Positions 20,167 through 29,201 of a stretch of DNA of 64,000 nucleotides are shown here, piece by piece. Source of the stretch: Candidatus Thiodiazotropha endolucinida (GTDB taxonomy: Bacteria; Pseudomonadota; Gammaproteobacteria; Chromatiales; Chromatiaceae); contig NZ_MARB01000013.1 of assembly GCF_001715975.1 (NCBI RefSeq), positions 62,001-126,000 on the forward strand, read 5' to 3'. A program made the position numbers and the translations under genes. The stretch's first letter is position 1. The number at the start of each line of letters is the position of its first letter. The notes under the pieces were generated by a model. It did not search any database and was not told the DNA's origin. It saw nothing but the letters and a program-made list of their open reading frames with translations.

Positions 20167-20979
20167 ATGCTAAAAATAGTGCGGCTGAAGCTTACAGTCC
20201 TGGTTGTTACTTTAATTCTAATCAATCCACTCAATGCAGCACCAAGAGTGGTTGTCTCACTGCCTGAATTGCATTCCCTCGTGGCTGCTTTAATGCAGGG
20301 AACAGCTGAACCAATATTGCTGTTTCAAAGCGAGTCAGATATGGCGGGAGATCTGGATCCCTTTCAAACGAGCGGGCTGCTGAGCGCCGACCTGGTAATT
20401 TGGGTGGGATCAGGCCTGGAAAAATCCGTCGGGTATGCCCTGGATAAATTTCCACCAATAGCCGATCACTTTCTGACGCTATCGAATACACTCCCCCTAC
20501 TGTTGAAAAGGGGCTATGAGGAGATCGGCGATCAGCGACAAATTTCCCGTGATCTCCATTTCTGGAGCGATCCACGCATCACCATTATGGCAGTCAAACA
20601 GATCACGCCACTACTGGTGCGGATCGATCCAGACAATACAGAGCGTTACCTGGATAATGAAATCGCACTGCTGAAAAGGATAAAAAAAGTAGAGCAAGAG
20701 ATTTCTAAACAGTTGGCGCCCATTGGAGCTGTATCCTCGAAGATCGCGAATACATTCGATCCCTATTTCATTCACCGCTTCATTCGTGAAATAAAGCCAG
20801 ATGGCAGCTCAAATGAAGGCCTTCAGAAAGTTTCCAACCACCCCCTCAAGACTTGCAGGCAGGGAGAGATTACGTCACCGTTCCCCCGGCCCGGATCTCT
20901 ATTTTCAGACCCTGCTCACCCATGCCAAACATCTAGACCAGTGTGTCAATTCACGTCACAGGATCAAAAACAGGGTTGA
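20167..20979 (+). pseudogene. ZnuA-like metal-binding lipoprotein/periplasmic protein, C-terminus apparently frameshifted
   Basis: The frame starts at ATG 20167 after GAAGAG, with a signal peptide (MLKIVRLKLTVLVVTLILIN). A ZnuA/TroA-like N-terminal lobe follows (RVVVSLPELHSLVAALMQGT, ADLVIWVGSGLEKS, DLHFWSDPRITIMAVKQITP). After about residue 225 the sequence stops resembling the family. The usual HDAYGYF-type motif and C-terminal lobe are missing. A C-terminus-like piece (PDLYFQTLLTHAKHLDQCVN) appears near 20900 in another frame, suggesting frameshift plus deletion. It lies upstream of an iron transporter on the other strand. A divergent but functional protein cannot be excluded. Confidence 0.6.
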
Positions 20980-21178
20980 AGTCCGTAACAATCGGTACCA
21001 AAGGAGTTGATGAGGGCGGGGCCACACCCGCCGAATACGCATCATGCACAGAGCCATGAGATGGCGGCAAGTAAATCATAAAAGCGGCTGAATTGTTTTG
21101 AGTGTTGAGGTTTTGGTGGAAGGGTTCGCTTTGCTTATGCCGGATTGATTTTTCATTTCCCAGGACCTGCGTGAACGG

Positions 21179-22222
21179 TCAGCCGGGAAATGCCACTACA
21201 TGATCCACGGCAAGACGCACGCCTATCCTTTCACCGACCGCATGATCGTGATGACTCTGCACCAGACAGAGCAACTCGGTGCCGTCATCCAGGGAGAGCG
21301 TATAGAGATACTCAGCGCCTTGAAAAACCTTTCCAACGATCTTCAGCTTAAAGTCACTCTCGTCATCATGAATGATATCGTCGGGACGCAGCAACAGCTC
21401 AACTGAATCCCCTGCCTGGTGTTGCTGCTTGAAATCGGCGGACATGGTGCCGAGTGCCGATTCGATACGACCACCCGCCAATACCCGACCCGGGATCATA
21501 GCGCCCTGTCCGACAAACTCCGCCACGAATCGATCCGCCGGCCTGTGGTAGATGTGGTAGCCGCTGTCCCATTGACGTAAACGCCCGCTACCCAATACAC
21601 CGATGATGTCAGCCAACGCGAATGCTTCCAATTGATCGTGTGTCACGAGGATCGCTGTCACGCCCTCTCTTTTCAATATTGCCCGAACCTCTCCCGCCAA
21701 CTGTTCCCTCAACTCCACATCGAGACCGGAAAAGGGTTCGTCGAGCAGCAGTATCTCCGGTCTTGGCGCCATGGCCCGGATCAATGCAATCCGTTGTTGT
21801 TGCCCACCGGAGAGCTGATGGGGATATTTATCCTCCAGGCCGCTGAGACCGACCAACACCAACAACTCCCCAACTCGTTGTCGTTGCGACTTACCACTGA
21901 TCCCACGCAGTCCAAAGACGACATTCTCCCCAACAGTAAGGTGGGGATAGAGGGCAAAATCCTGAAACACCATACCGACCCGGCGCTTCTCGGGGGCAAG
22001 TGTGTGCCCCGGACGTGAGACCTGGCGCCCGTGCAGCAGAATCTCTCCGTGGACCAAGGGTTCGAATCCCGCAATGGCGCGCAGCAGGCTGGTTTTGCCA
22101 CAGCCGCTCGGCCCCAGCAGACAACCTATAACGCCGCTCTCCAGTTCAAAGCTGACATCGTCCACCACGACCTGGCGGCCATATCGTACACTGGCGTGTC
22201 TGACTTCAAGCTGATTTGGCAT
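21179..22222 (-). CDS. fbpC: Fe(III) ABC transporter ATP-binding protein (FbpC type)
   Basis: 347 residues. Walker A LLGPSGCGKTSLLRAIAGFE, Q-loop GMVFQDFALYPHLTV, signature HQLSGGQQQRIALIRAMA, Walker B EILLLDEPFSGLDVELREQL and the H-loop VTHDQLEAFALAD are all present. A C-terminal TOBE-like regulatory domain follows. It energises import through the adjacent permease; the two genes overlap by 17 bp. The substrate, ferric iron, is inferred from the binding protein and the Fur box. Confidence 0.92.
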   Translation of the reverse strand: MPNQLEVRHASVRYGRQVVVDDVSFELESGVIGCLLGPSGCGKTSLLRAIAGFEPLVHGEILLHGRQVSRPGHTLAPEKRRVGMVFQDFALYPHLTVGENVVFGLRGISGKSQRQRVGELLVLVGLSGLEDKYPHQLSGGQQQRIALIRAMAPRPEILLLDEPFSGLDVELREQLAGEVRAILKREGVTAILVTHDQLEAFALADIIGVLGSGRLRQWDSGYHIYHRPADRFVAEFVGQGAMIPGRVLAGGRIESALGTMSADFKQQHQAGDSVELLLRPDDIIHDDESDFKLKIVGKVFQGAEYLYTLSLDDGTELLCLVQSHHDHAVGERIGVRLAVDHVVAFPG

Positions 22223-23882
22223 GGCGAGACCGGGTAATGGTACGACTCAACAGTATCACCGGGAGAATACCCACGGCAACAATCGTCAACGCCGCATATG
22301 AGGCATCGGCCAACCGTTCGTCAGAGGCCAGTTCATAGGCCCTGACAGCCAGGGTATTGTAATTGAAGGGGCGTAATATCAGGGTAGCGGGCAGCTCTTT
22401 CAAAACATCCACAAACACCAGCAACAGGGCTGTCAGCAGACTCCCTTTCAACATCGGTATATGCACCCTGCGCACAATCTCCCCGGAACCGGTACCCAGC
22501 GAACGAGCCACTTCGTCCATGGTCGGCCGGATCTTGCCCAATCCCGCTTCAACCGTTTGCAGGGATACCGCCAGAAAGCGTACCAGGTAAGCGAACACCA
22601 AGGCGATCAAGGTACCGCTCAGCAACAGTCCGGTTGACCAGCCGAACTGTTCTCTAGCCCAGCTATCGAGCGCATTGTCAAAGGCGGCAAATGGTATCAT
22701 GACACCGATGGCGATAACCGTACCCGGAATGGCATAACCCATCCCCGCCAGCCTCACCGCAAACAGGGTCGACCAGCTCTTCTGTTGCCGTTTTCCGTAA
22801 CCCAACAGCAGCGCCAACATCAGTGCCAGCAGTGAGGCGGTACCCGCCAACACGATTGTATGGGTGATCAGATTCAAAAAACGGCTATCGAGATTCTCCT
22901 CTGCGGTGGTCAATGCCCACCACAAAAGCTGCCCTGCAGGCAGGATGAACCCGAAAAACAGCGCCCCTGAACAGATCAGAAAGGCCATCACCGATTGCCT
23001 GGCATTCAATTCGAAGCGGGTCAATGCCTGATGGCGTTGACTGGTATGGTGATAGCGCGCCTGTTTGCGGGAAATTTTTTCCAGAATGATCAAGGCGAAC
23101 ACCACCAGCAACAACATAGCGGAGAGTTGTGCCGCTGCGGCTGCATTGTTCAGGCCATACCAGGTACGGAAAATACCCGTGGTAAAGGTCGAAACGCCAA
23201 AATACTGCACCGTACCGTAGTCGGCCAGGGTCTCCATCAGGGCCAGTGAGAGACCCGCCACGATTGCCGGTCTGGCCAAAGGTAGGGCGACCGAAAAGAA
23301 AGTCCGCCAGGGACCGTTACCCAGGGTACGGCTGACATCCAGCACACAGATCGATTGCCCCAGAAAGGCGGCTCTCGATAACAGATAGACATAAGGATAG
23401 AGCACCAGTGCGAGCATCAATGCCGCACCTTCGATGGAACGGATCTCTGGGAACCAGTAGTCGCCGTAACCCCAGCCGGTCCACTCCCGGATCATCGTCT
23501 GCACAGGGCCGGCAAAATCGAACAGACCGGTATAGGTATAGGCAATGATGTAGGCGGGTATCGCCATCGGCAGCAGCAATGCCCATTCGAACACCGATCT
23601 CCCTGGAAACTGGCACATACTGGTAAGCCAGGCCGTACTGACACCCAACAACAACACACCGATAGCCACACCAACCATCAACAACAGGGAGTTGATGACA
23701 TAGTCCCGTAAAACCGTATCAGCCAGATGGCGCCAGACCTCACCGGCAGGTTCAAAAAGATAGCTGAGCACAACGATCACAGGCACCGCCAGCAAAAGCG
23801 CTAACGAGAGTACCGTCACACTCCACCCATTCAGCCTGATGGAGAGGTGGGGCCATGGAAATCGGCTGGCCGTGGGTCGCAC
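22206..23882 (-). CDS. fbpB: Fe(III) ABC transporter permease (FbpB type, two fused permease domains)
   Basis: 558 residues with about 12 hydrophobic spans arranged as two BPD-type permease halves. Each half carries an EAA-like coupling loop: ...RTLGNGPWRTFFSVALPLAR in the first and DEVARSLGTGSGEIVRRVHI in the second. Fused two-domain permeases are typical of FbpB/SfuB iron systems. The gene starts 6 bp after the fbpA stop and overlaps fbpC, so the three form one operon. Confidence 0.92.
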   Translation of the reverse strand: MRPTASRFPWPHLSIRLNGWSVTVLSLALLLAVPVIVVLSYLFEPAGEVWRHLADTVLRDYVINSLLLMVGVAIGVLLLGVSTAWLTSMCQFPGRSVFEWALLLPMAIPAYIIAYTYTGLFDFAGPVQTMIREWTGWGYGDYWFPEIRSIEGAALMLALVLYPYVYLLSRAAFLGQSICVLDVSRTLGNGPWRTFFSVALPLARPAIVAGLSLALMETLADYGTVQYFGVSTFTTGIFRTWYGLNNAAAAAQLSAMLLLVVFALIILEKISRKQARYHHTSQRHQALTRFELNARQSVMAFLICSGALFFGFILPAGQLLWWALTTAEENLDSRFLNLITHTIVLAGTASLLALMLALLLGYGKRQQKSWSTLFAVRLAGMGYAIPGTVIAIGVMIPFAAFDNALDSWAREQFGWSTGLLLSGTLIALVFAYLVRFLAVSLQTVEAGLGKIRPTMDEVARSLGTGSGEIVRRVHIPMLKGSLLTALLLVFVDVLKELPATLILRPFNYNTLAVRAYELASDERLADASYAALTIVAVGILPVILLSRTITRSRHAKSA

Positions 23883-23888
23883 GTCAGA

Positions 23889-24914
23889 TCACTTCCATCC
23901 CGCCCGATCCATCATTCGCAGTGCATCCGGATTGAGCAGACCCAGCTGAGCCAGGTTGAGCCGGTCCATCTTGAAATCACCCCATTCTTTGAGAAGTTCG
24001 TTAGGTTCCACATCTGTTCGAACCGGATATTCCCCATTCGCCTCAGCATACCAGGCCTGAGAGTCGCGATTGACAAGGAATTCCAACAGCTTTACTGCAT
24101 TTTTCCTGTTTTTTGCCGCTTTGGTCAGGGCCGCCCCACTCACATTCACATGCGCACCCCGACCCTGCTGATTCGGCCAGAAGACTGCCATTTTCGCAGC
24201 CGCATCGCGCTGTGCCTGATCCTTCGAGGTTAGCATGCCGGCAAGGTAGTAGGTATTCGCAATGGCGATATCACACAGGCCGGCCGCAGCAGCCTTGATT
24301 TGATCCCGGTCCCCTCCCTTGGGTGGACGCGCGAACTGTTTGACGAAGGCTTTGGCCCAGGTCTCCGTCGCTTCCGCACCATTGGCGGCGATCATCGAAG
24401 CCACCAGGGATTGATTGTAGATATTGCCGGACGAGCGGATACAGATTCTGTTATCCCAGTCAGGATCTATCAGTGCTTCATAAGTCGATAATCTCGACGG
24501 ATCCACCTTTCCTTTGACATACAGAATAGGTCGAGCCCGCAATGAGAGGCCGTACCAGTGGCTATCCGGATCGCGAAAACTCTCCGGCACCACGTCCCGA
24601 AGGACCTTGGATTCCACCGCCTGGGTGACCCCTGCCGCTTTAGCCCGATGCAGTCGACCCGCATCGGTGGTGATCAACATGTCGGCGGGCGTGTTGCGCC
24701 CTTCGCTCTGCAACCGCTGCAGGAGAGCATCGGCCTTACCGGTAACAAGATTGACTTTAATCCCCGTCTGCTCGCTGAATCGGTCAAGTAGCGGTTTGAT
24801 CAGTTGCTCTTTTCTTGCCGAGTATAGATTGACGACCTCATCCGCCAGACTCAACGAAGGCGCTATGAAGGTCAGCATTAGACTCAGCAAAATTGATTTT
24901 GATACAGGTGACAC
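23889..24914 (-). CDS. fbpA: Periplasmic Fe(III)-binding protein (FbpA type)
   Basis: 341 residues. A signal peptide ends near LSLADEVVNLYSARKEQLIK. The extracellular-solute-binding class 1 fold is indicated by NTPADMLITTDAGRLHRAKA, DNRICIRSSGNIYNQSLVAS and the paired tyrosines in IAIANTYYLAGML that bind ferric iron in this family. It delivers iron to the permease encoded just downstream. First gene of fbpABC, with a Fur-like box about 50 bp upstream. Confidence 0.93.
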   Translation of the reverse strand: MSPVSKSILLSLMLTFIAPSLSLADEVVNLYSARKEQLIKPLLDRFSEQTGIKVNLVTGKADALLQRLQSEGRNTPADMLITTDAGRLHRAKAAGVTQAVESKVLRDVVPESFRDPDSHWYGLSLRARPILYVKGKVDPSRLSTYEALIDPDWDNRICIRSSGNIYNQSLVASMIAANGAEATETWAKAFVKQFARPPKGGDRDQIKAAAAGLCDIAIANTYYLAGMLTSKDQAQRDAAAKMAVFWPNQQGRGAHVNVSGAALTKAAKNRKNAVKLLEFLVNRDSQAWYAEANGEYPVRTDVEPNELLKEWGDFKMDRLNLAQLGLLNPDALRMMDRAGWK

Positions 24915-24961
24915 AATGACCTCCTTTCAAGATCTTCAATAATTGATATAGTATGGTATAT

Positions 24962-24980
24962 AAGAATGATAACGATTATT
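24962..24980. promoter_or_regulatory. Fur box upstream of fbpA
   Basis: The 19 bases here (core AATGATAACGATTATT) match the Fur consensus GATAATGATAATCATTATC at 14 of 19 positions. They lie 48-66 bp before the fbpA start codon in an A/T-rich promoter region, pointing to iron-repressed transcription of fbpABC. Confidence 0.82.
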
Positions 24981-25055
24981 ATTTAGATTAGCAAAATATA
25001 ATGGCTCAAAGCAACCGACACTCGGCCTTTCCGGCTGATGGCGCTAGATTTATTC

Positions 25056-25299
25056 AGGACTTGTCGATACTCACCCGATCGGCCCTGTTGTACACGAAAA
25101 GGTGACCATCCGGCAGCCGGGAGAGAAGTCTGATTCATTCAAATAGGTGATGGGCGGCATGGAGTGGCGCTTGCACATGCCCAATTCGCAGTGACAGGGG
25201 CTATTTATTCCGCCCAACGGCGTTATCATTTGCTCACCGACCATGCAGGACGAATACAATGTCCCAACAGTACCTATTAGATGCTCGATAGCAGGCCCT
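25056..25299. repeat. Short inverted-repeat element, copy 3 (about 244 bp), diverged
   Basis: The left end AGGACTTGTCGATACTCACC and a right end whose complement is AGGGCCTGCTATCGAGCATC are diverged relatives of the family ends. The core is present on the minus strand (complement reads AATGATAACGCCGTTGGGCG, then GAATAAATAGCC). No ORF. The right end touches the ATG of cobO, so the leader of that gene is repeat DNA. Confidence 0.78.
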
Positions 25300-25300
25300 A

Positions 25301-25837
25301 ATGAAACAGCGACAAAAGAGAACCGGCATAACCCTCGTCCTCACCGGCGAGGGCAAGGGCAAATCATCCAGCGCCTTCGGCACCGCATTCAGGGCGGCAG
25401 GCTGGAATATGCAGGTACTCGTGATTCAGTTCATCAAGGGAAAATGGAAGACAGGCGAACAACAGGCTGCCTCCCGATTTGAGAATATCGAGTGGCATGC
25501 CCTGGGTGACGGATTCACCTGGGATACCAAAAATCCCGAGCAGGACCGCCGCACCAGCCGGGAGATCTGGCAACTCTGCCAGCAGAAGATTCGCACCCGA
25601 CATTATGATTTAGTGGTACTGGATGAGATCAACTACGTCTGCCAATATGGCTGGATCAGCGGGCAGGAGATAGCAGCCTTCATCCAACAGGAGAAGCCGC
25701 CCTGGATGCACCTGATCCTAACCGGACGAGGCGCATCCAAAGAGGTCATCGACATCGCAGATACAGTGACCGAGATGAGATTGGTCAAACACGCCTTTGA
25801 GCAGGGTATTCATGCTGAACAGGGGATTGAGTTCTAG
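25301..25837 (+). CDS. cobO: Cob(I)yrinic acid a,c-diamide adenosyltransferase (CobO/BtuR)
   Basis: 178 residues. The P-loop LTGEGKGKSSSAFGTAFRAA, then VIQFIKGKWKTGEQQ, DGFTWDTKNPEQDRR, YDLVVLDEINYVCQYGW and ILTGRGASKEVIDIADTVTE are characteristic. It adds the adenosyl group to cobalt in corrinoid synthesis or salvage. The N-terminus is about 18 residues shorter than E. coli BtuR and begins at the first codon after a repeat element. The extra N-terminal helix may have been lost to that insertion, although short versions also exist in nature. Confidence 0.93.
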   Translation: MKQRQKRTGITLVLTGEGKGKSSSAFGTAFRAAGWNMQVLVIQFIKGKWKTGEQQAASRFENIEWHALGDGFTWDTKNPEQDRRTSREIWQLCQQKIRTRHYDLVVLDEINYVCQYGWISGQEIAAFIQQEKPPWMHLILTGRGASKEVIDIADTVTEMRLVKHAFEQGIHAEQGIEF

Positions 25838-25873
25838 CACCCGTCGTCACCAACCCTATAGGTTCCGTCGTGA

Positions 25874-26662
25874 CTATTTTCCGTCCAGCAACCTACCGAT
25901 ACCGCCGAGTACGGAACCCTCTCCCTGATCACCGCCGCCCGATGAAGGTGCGTTCGCCAGGATCCGATCGGCCATGCGCGAGAATGGGAGACTCTGCAAC
26001 CAGACGGTACCCTGCCCTTTCAGGGTCGCCAGGAACATACCCTCGCCACCGAACACCATGGACTTGAGGTTGCCCGCGCGCTGGATGTCATAATCGATGC
26101 CTCCGGTGAATCCGACCAGACAACCGGTATCCACCCGCAAAGTCTCCCCGGAAAGGCGTTTTTCAATGACCGTACCACCGGCCTGGATGAAGGCCATGCC
26201 GTCCCCCTCCAGGGCCTGCAGGATAAAACCCTCCCCACCGAACAGCCCCACGCCAAGGCGGCGATTGAATGCGATATCGACCTTGGTGCCGAGGGCCGCA
26301 CAGAGAAAGGCGTCTTTCTGGCAGGTCACCTTTTCACCCAGCTGCTGCATATTCAGGGGCACGATATTGCCTGGATAGGGGGCGGCAAATGAGACCCTTT
26401 TTTTACCGTTACCCCGATTCGTGAAATGAGTGGTAAAGATCGACTCGCCGGTGAAGACCCGCTTGCCCGCGGAAAAGAGCTTACCCATCAAACCCTCATC
26501 CGCGTTGGAACCGTCACCCATCTTGGTCTCGAAATCGATCCCCTCCTCCATATAGGTCATGGCGCCCGCTTCGGCGATCACCGTCTCGCCCGGATCCAGT
26601 TCCACTTCCACCAGCTGCATTTCGGATCCAAGGATCTCATAGTCCACTTCATGACAACGCAT
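25874..26662 (-). CDS. TIGR00266/AIM24-family protein
   Basis: 262 residues from the ATG at 26662, which has AAGGAG eight bases upstream; a GTG at 26671 is possible. Glycine-rich beta-strand repeats ([78 protein letters not shown]) define the AIM24 beta-roll fold. A Gly-rich tail ([15 protein letters not shown]) ends it. Bacterial members have no firmly known role. It converges with cobO. Confidence 0.88.
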   Translation of the reverse strand: MRCHEVDYEILGSEMQLVEVELDPGETVIAEAGAMTYMEEGIDFETKMGDGSNADEGLMGKLFSAGKRVFTGESIFTTHFTNRGNGKKRVSFAAPYPGNIVPLNMQQLGEKVTCQKDAFLCAALGTKVDIAFNRRLGVGLFGGEGFILQALEGDGMAFIQAGGTVIEKRLSGETLRVDTGCLVGFTGGIDYDIQRAGNLKSMVFGGEGMFLATLKGQGTVWLQSLPFSRMADRILANAPSSGGGDQGEGSVLGGIGRLLDGK

Positions 26663-26907
26663 CGATCTCACTCCTTTTCGGGCTCAAAATAGATTGATTG
26701 ACAGCGAAACATTTCACCAATGTGCAAAATAATATCAAGTAGTATTCTAATTTAAGCTTGGCGAGTTTTCCGCGCTAGATTGCCATCGTGCCGGTAACCA
26801 TTGTTACTATTGTAGTTTTGATTTGGAGCGTGCCAATTGCCAAGTTGACCTATGTAACAATGGGCATGTATGCTGCCCGCAGGCCCTCCAGCAAGGGAAA
26901 GCGTTTT

Positions 26908-28326
26908 ATGTCCTTGGTCAGTTGGTTAACTACACCTAGCTCCACCGACCACTCGTGTATTGTCTGCGGCAACAAACAAGGCAATAAGATCATCCTCAAC
27001 GCGCTGCATTGGCATCCTGAACATGGCCAGCTCGAAGTTGCACGGTGTGGTGGTTGTGGAAGCGCTTTCACACTAAACGCAAGGAAATTGATCACCCCAT
27101 ACCCATCGGCCGATATGGATCTTCAAGATCCATATTTTATCTATCTGATCTATCTCTACCTGGAGTTAAACGCAGGTTTGGGATGGAAAATCCCACTTCT
27201 TGAACGCCTTCCCTACCATCGCTACAAGTCCATGTTGGAGATCGGTTGCAATGTCGGTGTCGCGCTCGATTATTGCCGTACAGTATGGCAGATAGATGCC
27301 CTTGGACTCGAGCCTTCAGCCTACGGCATCAAAGGGGCAGAGTTGTTGGATATTCCTATCATCAATGCCTATACCCATGAAGCCGAGGAGTTGCGCAACA
27401 GAAGATTCAGTTTCATCTATGCCACCGAAGTCCTCGAGCACGTTAGCGATCCACTTGCATTCTTAAAGGAGATACGTTCATACCTTGAGCCTGACGGAGT
27501 CCTGCTCATTACAACCCCCTGCTCATCATCAATTCACAAACTAACTACCCCAGGTGAGTTGTATGCAATATTGTCGCCTGGCGCCCACTACTTCGTACTC
27601 TCACAGAAACAGCTTCGACAACTTTCCAAACAAGCTGGTTTTCTACATTCTGTCATCGAGTTGAACGGTAACACTATTATCGCATACCTATCCGACCGGC
27701 CCATTACACTCGAATCCACATCCTCAACTGAGATGCGGATGACTGCATATTACGATGCGAAAATCTCAACTGAAGCAAAACTTGACGACCGAGTCTATCT
27801 CGGCCAGCTGATTAACTACTACATATCTGCCGTCAAATCCAATACTCCATTTGATGAGCATGGCGTTTCTCGGAAGATCGACAAAATATTTTACCGCCTA
27901 TTCAAGCTCTCTTTTGAAGCCCCCCTGGAACTGGCAGAGCGGGTAAACCAACAAACATCCCTATTTGATTTTGGAATGACAGTCCCCTATTCACTGGCAA
28001 TCTATCTCTATCATCGAGCCGAGTATCTTCGAGGCATTGATGCATCAACGGGGCACTACTACGAACTGGCTGCGCTAGTTGCTGCCAAAAGCCTACAAGT
28101 CGACTTCAAAAGTCAGTTTCTCAACCACTACTTCCTTAAGCAGGCTCAACGGCAAATCCAATCCATGCCAGCCAGGTCACGCAATTCAAGCCAGACCTCC
28201 GTACAACTGCGCGAGATCACTGATACAATAACTGCCACTATACCTGAGCTTAAGAACCCGTCACTCAATACTCTCTCTAAAATCAGGCGTAGATTTAAAT
28301 CGCTTCTCAACCGATGGCAGCAATAG
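26908..28326 (+). CDS. Class I SAM-dependent methyltransferase with N-terminal zinc-ribbon
   Basis: 472 residues from the ATG at 26908, preceded by AAGGGA; the frame is open to a GTG at 26788. The N-terminus has CIVCG and CGGCG pairs, a likely zinc site. The methyltransferase core is MLEIGCNVGVALDYC, then FIYATEVLEHVSDPLAFLKE and YLEPDGVLLITTPCSSS. The roughly 200-residue C-terminal region is helical and unassigned. This layout occurs in methyltransferases of sugar or surface-polysaccharide metabolism, but the substrate cannot be told. It stands alone, with somewhat lower GC than its neighbours. Confidence 0.82.
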   Translation: MSLVSWLTTPSSTDHSCIVCGNKQGNKIILNALHWHPEHGQLEVARCGGCGSAFTLNARKLITPYPSADMDLQDPYFIYLIYLYLELNAGLGWKIPLLERLPYHRYKSMLEIGCNVGVALDYCRTVWQIDALGLEPSAYGIKGAELLDIPIINAYTHEAEELRNRRFSFIYATEVLEHVSDPLAFLKEIRSYLEPDGVLLITTPCSSSIHKLTTPGELYAILSPGAHYFVLSQKQLRQLSKQAGFLHSVIELNGNTIIAYLSDRPITLESTSSTEMRMTAYYDAKISTEAKLDDRVYLGQLINYYISAVKSNTPFDEHGVSRKIDKIFYRLFKLSFEAPLELAERVNQQTSLFDFGMTVPYSLAIYLYHRAEYLRGIDASTGHYYELAALVAAKSLQVDFKSQFLNHYFLKQAQRQIQSMPARSRNSSQTSVQLREITDTITATIPELKNPSLNTLSKIRRRFKSLLNRWQQ

Positions 28327-28554
28327 AGACTGAGTAAGAATTAATAGATCACCACTAACTTAGGCGGTATTCTCACAAGTCCATGAAAGCACAAAACAAT
28401 AAGAGGTTCCCAGATATTGATACCGTATTAATATGTAAAAACTGGTGACATTTTGTTCTTGTAAATCGGTTGACGGCTGAAATTCTAATCATTGGGGCAT
28501 AGAATCTAAGCCACCTCATCACCATCGCCAAATTCTGCCGGAGGGCCACAAACA

Positions 28555-29145
28555 ATGACAACACTGATCGTGCTACTGGTAATCATTCTGGGCCTCATCG
28601 GATTCGGTGTTGGCCTCTACAATAAGCTAATCACCGGACGTAACCGCTATCAAAACGCCTTCGCTCAGATCGATGTGCAGCTGACAAGACGCCATGACCT
28701 GATTCCAAACCTGGTGGAAACGGCGAAGGGTTATATGAAGCACGAGAAAGAGACCCTGGAGGCGGTGATCGAGGCGCGTAACCGGGCGGTGAGCGGTTTG
28801 CAGCAAGCGGCCAAGGACCCCTCCGATCCCGATGCAATGAAACAACTTGCAGAGGCGGAAAAGGGACTGAGCGGCGCCCTGGGACGGCTCTTCGCTTTGG
28901 CGGAGGCCTATCCCGATTTAAAGGCCAATGAAAACATGATGCAACTCTCTGAAGAACTGGTGAGCACAGAAAACAAGGTCGCATTTGCCCGCCAGGCTTA
29001 CAATGACGCTGTGATGCAATACAACATCGACCGGGAGTCCTTTCCCAGCAACCTGATCTCAGGTTGGTTCCGATTCCAGGCCGCAACCCTATTGGAAATA
29101 GAGGATGAAGCCAAACGTGAGGTACCGAAGGTCTCATTCAATTAA
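28555..29145 (+). CDS. LemA-family membrane protein
   Basis: 196 residues. One N-terminal membrane span (TLIVLLVIILGLIGFGVGLY) is followed by the LemA helical domain: NRYQNAFAQIDVQLTRRHDL, IPNLVETAKGYMKHEKETLE and VAFARQAYNDAVMQYNI. LemA proteins are often encoded next to M48 proteases or TPM-domain proteins; here an M48 gene follows by 56 bp. Molecular role unsettled. Confidence 0.93.
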   Translation: MTTLIVLLVIILGLIGFGVGLYNKLITGRNRYQNAFAQIDVQLTRRHDLIPNLVETAKGYMKHEKETLEAVIEARNRAVSGLQQAAKDPSDPDAMKQLAEAEKGLSGALGRLFALAEAYPDLKANENMMQLSEELVSTENKVAFARQAYNDAVMQYNIDRESFPSNLISGWFRFQAATLLEIEDEAKREVPKVSFN

Positions 29146-29201
29146 TATTTCGTCTTTCATTGAGGCGATCTGTTACTAGGCCCTAGATAGGATCACGGAA
29201 C

